Shown: positions 35,636-38,772 of the stretch, in pieces | Position numbering within the stretch: the stretch's first letter is position 1 | Layout: each line of letters starts with the position of its first letter | Source: a virus | Virus record (IMG/VR): IMGVR_UViG_3300010370_000084 | Location: 1-38,772 of that record | DNA: 38,772 nt | Reading direction: 5' to 3' (one strand) | Made by a program: the position numbers and the translations under genes | The notes under the pieces: model-generated | The model's database searches: none | Told to the model about the DNA's origin: nothing | What the model saw: only the letters and a program-made list of their open reading frames with translations

Positions 35636-36160
35636 ATGAAAAGTCACGAAGGTGCTAGCGCTGGCGGTGTATTCCGGGCTGAGTGCTATGGCGCAGATGG
35701 CGAACTGAAGTGGACGAGTGAGTCCAAAAACTTGGTTGTGAACCAAGGTCTGCAGGATATGAACGCCAAGTATTTCACGGGTAGTGGCTATACAGCGACG
35801 TGGTACGTAGGCATTTACGGCGCAGCGGCGTCAAATAATCCGGCAGCGGGCGACACAGCAGCTTTGCATGCAGGCTGGACTGAGGTGACTGATTACAGTC
35901 AATCGACGCGCCCCCAAGCGGTATTTGCAAGCCCCACCACTGCAGACCCTTCGGTGGTTACGAACTCAGCTTCTCCGGCGACATTTAGTATCAATGGTAC
36001 GACGGTGGTTGGCGGAGCATTTCTGATCAGTAACAACACCAAAGGTGGTACGTCTGGTGTGTTGTTCTCTGCATCAGACTTCCAGGCACCGGGGGATCGC
36101 TCGGTCGTATCGGGTGACACCATCGTGGTCACCTATACCTTTAGCCTTGACGCAGCGTGA
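35636..36160 (+). CDS. Tail structural protein, beta-rich
   Basis: 174 residues. GGVFRAECYGADGELKWTSE, SKNLVVNQGLQDMNAKYF, then WYVGIYGAAASNNPAAG and Thr/Ser/Val-rich strands to the end. The start pattern (GADGELKW ... NLVVNQGL) belongs to a common phage tail/structural family. A role as a tail or fibre-attachment protein is inferred. Confidence 0.7.
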   Translation: MKSHEGASAGGVFRAECYGADGELKWTSESKNLVVNQGLQDMNAKYFTGSGYTATWYVGIYGAAASNNPAAGDTAALHAGWTEVTDYSQSTRPQAVFASPTTADPSVVTNSASPATFSINGTTVVGGAFLISNNTKGGTSGVLFSASDFQAPGDRSVVSGDTIVVTYTFSLDAA

Positions 36161-36167
36161 GGTCATC

Positions 36168-36347
36168 ATGGCAACTAAGTTCAAGCGTGGTGATCTAGTC
36201 AAGGTCAATACTGTCGTGCCTTCTGGGGAGGTTGAAGCTTTTCGGATGGACGAGGACGGGGTTGTGTGGTGCCGGATGACGTGGGTTGATGTTGAGGGCA
36301 ACCAACAAACTCGTTGGTTCAAAGAAGACGATCTGGTCAATGAATAA
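36168..36347 (+). CDS. Small SH3-like protein (DUF2158/YodC-like)
   Basis: 59 residues from ATG 36168, with GAGG upstream. TKFKRGDLVKVNTVVPSGEV, VVWCRMTWVDVEGNQQTR and WFKEDDLV form a small beta-barrel like the YodC/DUF2158 family. Not related to the DfrB-like protein beyond the barrel: no VQIY strand. It lies between tail genes; function unknown. Confidence 0.65.
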   Translation: MATKFKRGDLVKVNTVVPSGEVEAFRMDEDGVVWCRMTWVDVEGNQQTRWFKEDDLVNE

Positions 36348-36856
36348 TGTCGTTCTCCTCTGGATCGTTCGCTGAACTTCCATTCGCCACGGTTGGTGGG
36401 ACGATCTATTTTCCTACGATCTCTGAATCTGCAACGGGTTCAGATGCAGTAACAACGATTGTTACTTTCTTAAGTTCTGTCACGGAACTGGCCACTGGAT
36501 CGGATACGACGTCCGGCACGTTTACTGTTTTGTCTTCAGTGTCTGAGACGGCAACGGGCTCGGATCAAGTAAGCTCACTGATCAATTTCCAGTCTTCTGT
36601 TTCAGAGTCCGCGACAGGCGCAGATACAACTTCAGCGGTTCCGTTCTACCCTGGGACAATTATTGAGGGTGCTACGGGGACTGACAGCTTCGCTACCAGT
36701 GTGACGTTCTTGGCGAGCGTATCGGAAACAGCAACCGGATCGGATGTAATTGTTGGGCGTCCGCTATGGGAGCCGATTGATGACGATCAGACGGCGAACT
36801 GGACCATCATAAACAATACGCAGTCTTCGGGCTGGACTAACATAGACGCGGTGTAA
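36347..36856 (+). CDS. Tail protein with ETATGSD repeats
   Basis: 169 residues. Contains about six repeats of 20-27 residues built on SVSE-x-ATGSD (e.g. SSVSETATGSD, SSVSESATGAD, ASVSETATGSD), then LWEPIDDDQTANWTIINNTQ and SSGWTNI. Serine/threonine-rich repeats of this type occur in phage tail and fibre-attachment proteins. One-base overlap with the upstream gene and two bases before the fibre gene. Copy number of the repeats may vary between relatives. Confidence 0.7.
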   Translation: MSFSSGSFAELPFATVGGTIYFPTISESATGSDAVTTIVTFLSSVTELATGSDTTSGTFTVLSSVSETATGSDQVSSLINFQSSVSESATGADTTSAVPFYPGTIIEGATGTDSFATSVTFLASVSETATGSDVIVGRPLWEPIDDDQTANWTIINNTQSSGWTNIDAV

Positions 36857-36858
36857 TC

Positions 36859-38772
36859 ATGGCACTTGTACTGAAAGATCGGGTTCGGGAAACGACGACA
36901 ACTCAAGGCACGGGCACAGTTACGCTGGCTGGTGCGGTTGCGGGATTCCAGAGCTTTTCTGCCATCGGGAATGCTAACACCACGTATTACACCATCAACC
37001 TTCCGGGCGTTAATGAATGGGAAGTTGGTATCGGTACTTATACGGCGTCGGGCACGACGCTCAGCCGAGATACGGTGCTGTCTTCGTCAAACAGCGGGAA
37101 TCTGGTTAACTTCTCGGCAGGTGTTAAAGACGTCTTCTGTACCTACCCTGCTGGCCGGTCGGTGTACTACGACACCGCGACTAACGTCACACTGAACACC
37201 TTAGCTGCCACAACCATCGACACGACGAACCTAGAGGTTACGAACGTCAAGGCTAAGGATGGTACTGCTGCTATCACGCTGGCTGATTCTACTGGCGCGG
37301 TCACCGTCTCTACAGCACTCACGGCTAACGGTGGGGCTGTGTTCAACGAGAATGGTGCTGATGTTGACTTCCGTATTGAGGGTGATACAGATGCGAATCT
37401 GATCTTTGCTGATGCGTCTACGGATCGGGTTGGTATTGGTACTAATGCGCCTGCATCTAAAATTCATGCGTTTACAACAACAGATACGATAGCCATTCAA
37501 GTTGAATCAAGTAGCACAAATGCGTATCCATTGTTTTCTATAAAAAACAGTGGGGCATCTGGTCGTGAATACGTAATAACGACAGGAGGGTCAGCGACGG
37601 GTTTGCCAGGGGCTTTGTTAATTCGTGACGCAACTGCTGAAGCTAATAGGTTAACAATCACCTCCGGTGGTCAAGTCAACATCGGCGGCAACTTCACCAG
37701 TACAAACAACACGCTACAAGTTACTGGTAATGCTGCTATCGGTTATACAACAGCAGCACCTACTACTGGGCTGATTGTTGCTGGTAATGTTGGGATTGGG
37801 ACTCAAAGTCCAACCACTGCATATGGATATACGAGAGTAATTGATATTGCAGGACAATTCCCTGGAGTTAAATTCACTCCGTCTGGGGCTAATACCTTTG
37901 GGTTCCAAATTGGCGCTGGAACTAATGGCTTCCAATTCTATGACGTTGCGGCTTCTGCTGAACGCATGCGTATCACCTCCACCGGCACACTAAACATTGT
38001 CGGTGCTGGCGTAGCAGGGTCTACCCAGGCTGTTAGTTTCAATGGTAGCGCTCCGGTTGATTCGTTGGTATTGGCATCGTCGGGCGTGATTTCAACCGGA
38101 AAAGATATGTCGATCTACGGCATCACCGTAGGTCGTGGTGCAGGTGCTGTGTCCACCAACACTGCGGTGGGTGCGAGTGCTTTGGCGGGCACAAACACCG
38201 GAGGCGGAAACGTCGGCGTTGGTATTTCCGCGCTGGCTGCAAATACTGGGGGCGACAACAACACTGCTGTGGGCAATTCCGCACTTGCCACTAATACCAA
38301 CGCCCAGTACAACACCGCAATTGGTTCTGCAACACTGCTGGCGAACACAACTGGCGCAAATAACACCGCTATTGGACGTGCGGCGCTGATTTCAAACACG
38401 ACTGCCAGCAACAACGTAGCTGTCGGTTTTCAAGCGGCCAACAACAACACTACCGGAACCAATCTGGTGGCGATTGGCACTCAGGCTGGGTATTCAAACA
38501 CGACAGCCAACAACAACATCTCTATTGGGTATCAGGCACAACAGGTTACAACAACCGGAGCAAACAACATTGCTGTCGGCACTATTGCTTTGGCGCTCAA
38601 TACAACTGGCGCAAGCAATATCGCTATTGGAACTCAGGCGCTTTATTCCAACACCACCGCCTCTAACAACACTGCTGTTGGGTATCAGGCGGGATATTCA
38701 CAAACAACCGCAGATGGAAACGCTTTATTTGGTTATCAAGCGGGAACGTCTCTCACAACTGGAAATCTAAAC
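36859..38772 (+). CDS. Tail fibre/spike protein, C-terminus cut by window edge
   Basis: 638 codons visible, open at the end. The N-terminus (ALVLKDRVRETTTTQGTGTV, AVAGFQSFSAIGNANTTYYT) is the virion-binding type seen in fibres that begin with a KDRV-ETT segment. The middle has DRVGIGTNAP, AIGYTTAAPTTG and ERMRITSTG, as in fibres with a C-terminal S74 chaperone. From about residue 430 a repeat NTTGxNNxAIGxxAL of ~20-23 residues runs to the window edge, forming a trimeric beta-structure. The C-terminal chaperone domain, if present, lies beyond base 38772. The start ATG 36859 follows the previous stop by two bases. It should bind the host receptor. Confidence 0.85.
   Translation, partial: MALVLKDRVRETTTTQGTGTVTLAGAVAGFQSFSAIGNANTTYYTINLPGVNEWEVGIGTYTASGTTLSRDTVLSSSNSGNLVNFSAGVKDVFCTYPAGRSVYYDTATNVTLNTLAATTIDTTNLEVTNVKAKDGTAAITLADSTGAVTVSTALTANGGAVFNENGADVDFRIEGDTDANLIFADASTDRVGIGTNAPASKIHAFTTTDTIAIQVESSSTNAYPLFSIKNSGASGREYVITTGGSATGLPGALLIRDATAEANRLTITSGGQVNIGGNFTSTNNTLQVTGNAAIGYTTAAPTTGLIVAGNVGIGTQSPTTAYGYTRVIDIAGQFPGVKFTPSGANTFGFQIGAGTNGFQFYDVAASAERMRITSTGTLNIVGAGVAGSTQAVSFNGSAPVDSLVLASSGVISTGKDMSIYGITVGRGAGAVSTNTAVGASALAGTNTGGGNVGVGISALAANTGGDNNTAVGNSALATNTNAQYNTAIGSATLLANTTGANNTAIGRAALISNTTASNNVAVGFQAANNNTTGTNLVAIGTQAGYSNTTANNNISIGYQAQQVTTTGANNIAVGTIALALNTTGASNIAIGTQALYSNTTASNNTAVGYQAGYSQTTADGNALFGYQAGTSLTTGNLN

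Noticed and set aside
36168-36347. Second DfrB-like reductase
   Set aside because: Similar small barrel start (FKRGD) but without the VQIY strand or LTPEGY segment.

Overview
The window is the larger part of a tailed double-stranded DNA phage genome, probably a podovirus of a Gram-negative (proteobacterial) host. Evidence is a large and small terminase, a 772-residue portal, a GroES-like co-chaperonin, a scaffold, a gpT-type major capsid protein, adaptor-like connector proteins and a repeat-rich tail fibre, with no tape measure or tail sheath seen. The host guess rests on clean sigma70-type promoters and on families that recur in phages of such bacteria; host and environment are inference. 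Both window ends cut a gene: a helicase at base 1 and the tail fibre at base 38772. No integrase, RNA polymerase or tRNA gene was recognised.

Layout. Bases 1-16592 are one almost gap-free leftward (minus-strand) block. It holds an SNF2-type helicase, an HNH nuclease, a Cas4/RecB-like nuclease, a family A DNA polymerase, a VRR-NUC nuclease, a T7 gp1.7-like protein, an R67-type (DfrB-like) dihydrofolate reductase, an Acb2/Tad1-like putative anti-CBASS protein, a train of very small accessory genes coupled by ATGA-type overlaps, and a MoxR/VWA/DUF3150-like module. Bases 16593-18201 are a 1.6 kb non-coding control region: a hairpin-rich leader, a near-consensus leftward promoter, an exact FNR-type box, 16 copies of GTATCG/CGATAC, 32-bp direct repeats and three copies of a 15-bp palindrome. 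Then comes one leftward gene with its own promoter and terminator, a 205-bp array with 16 copies of CCTGCGTT, and the rightward (plus-strand) packaging, head and tail block from 19344 to the end.

Most striking. (1) The DNA polymerase gene is fractured: its N-terminal half ends in an N-intein, its C-terminal half begins with a 26-residue C-intein, and a separate HNH homing endonuclease gene lies between them and overlaps both. The polymerase should be rebuilt by protein trans-splicing. (2) A 66-residue protein closely matches R67 dihydrofolate reductase, including the VQIY active-site strand. (3) A palindrome TTTTAACSGTTAAAA occurs six times, next to the MoxR-like and DUF3150-like genes, in the control region and against a promoter, and looks like the operator of a phage regulon. 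(4) Two different iterated-repeat arrays flank the divergent transcription point. (5) A further homing endonuclease with its own promoter sits directly behind the capsid gene, and an HNH gene sits among small structural genes.

How it works together (inference). The leftward genes replicate and process DNA (polymerase, helicase, nucleases), may supply dTMP (DfrB-like plus gp1.7-like) and may counter host immunity. The rightward genes package DNA and build the virion. The six palindromes probably coordinate part of the leftward programme.
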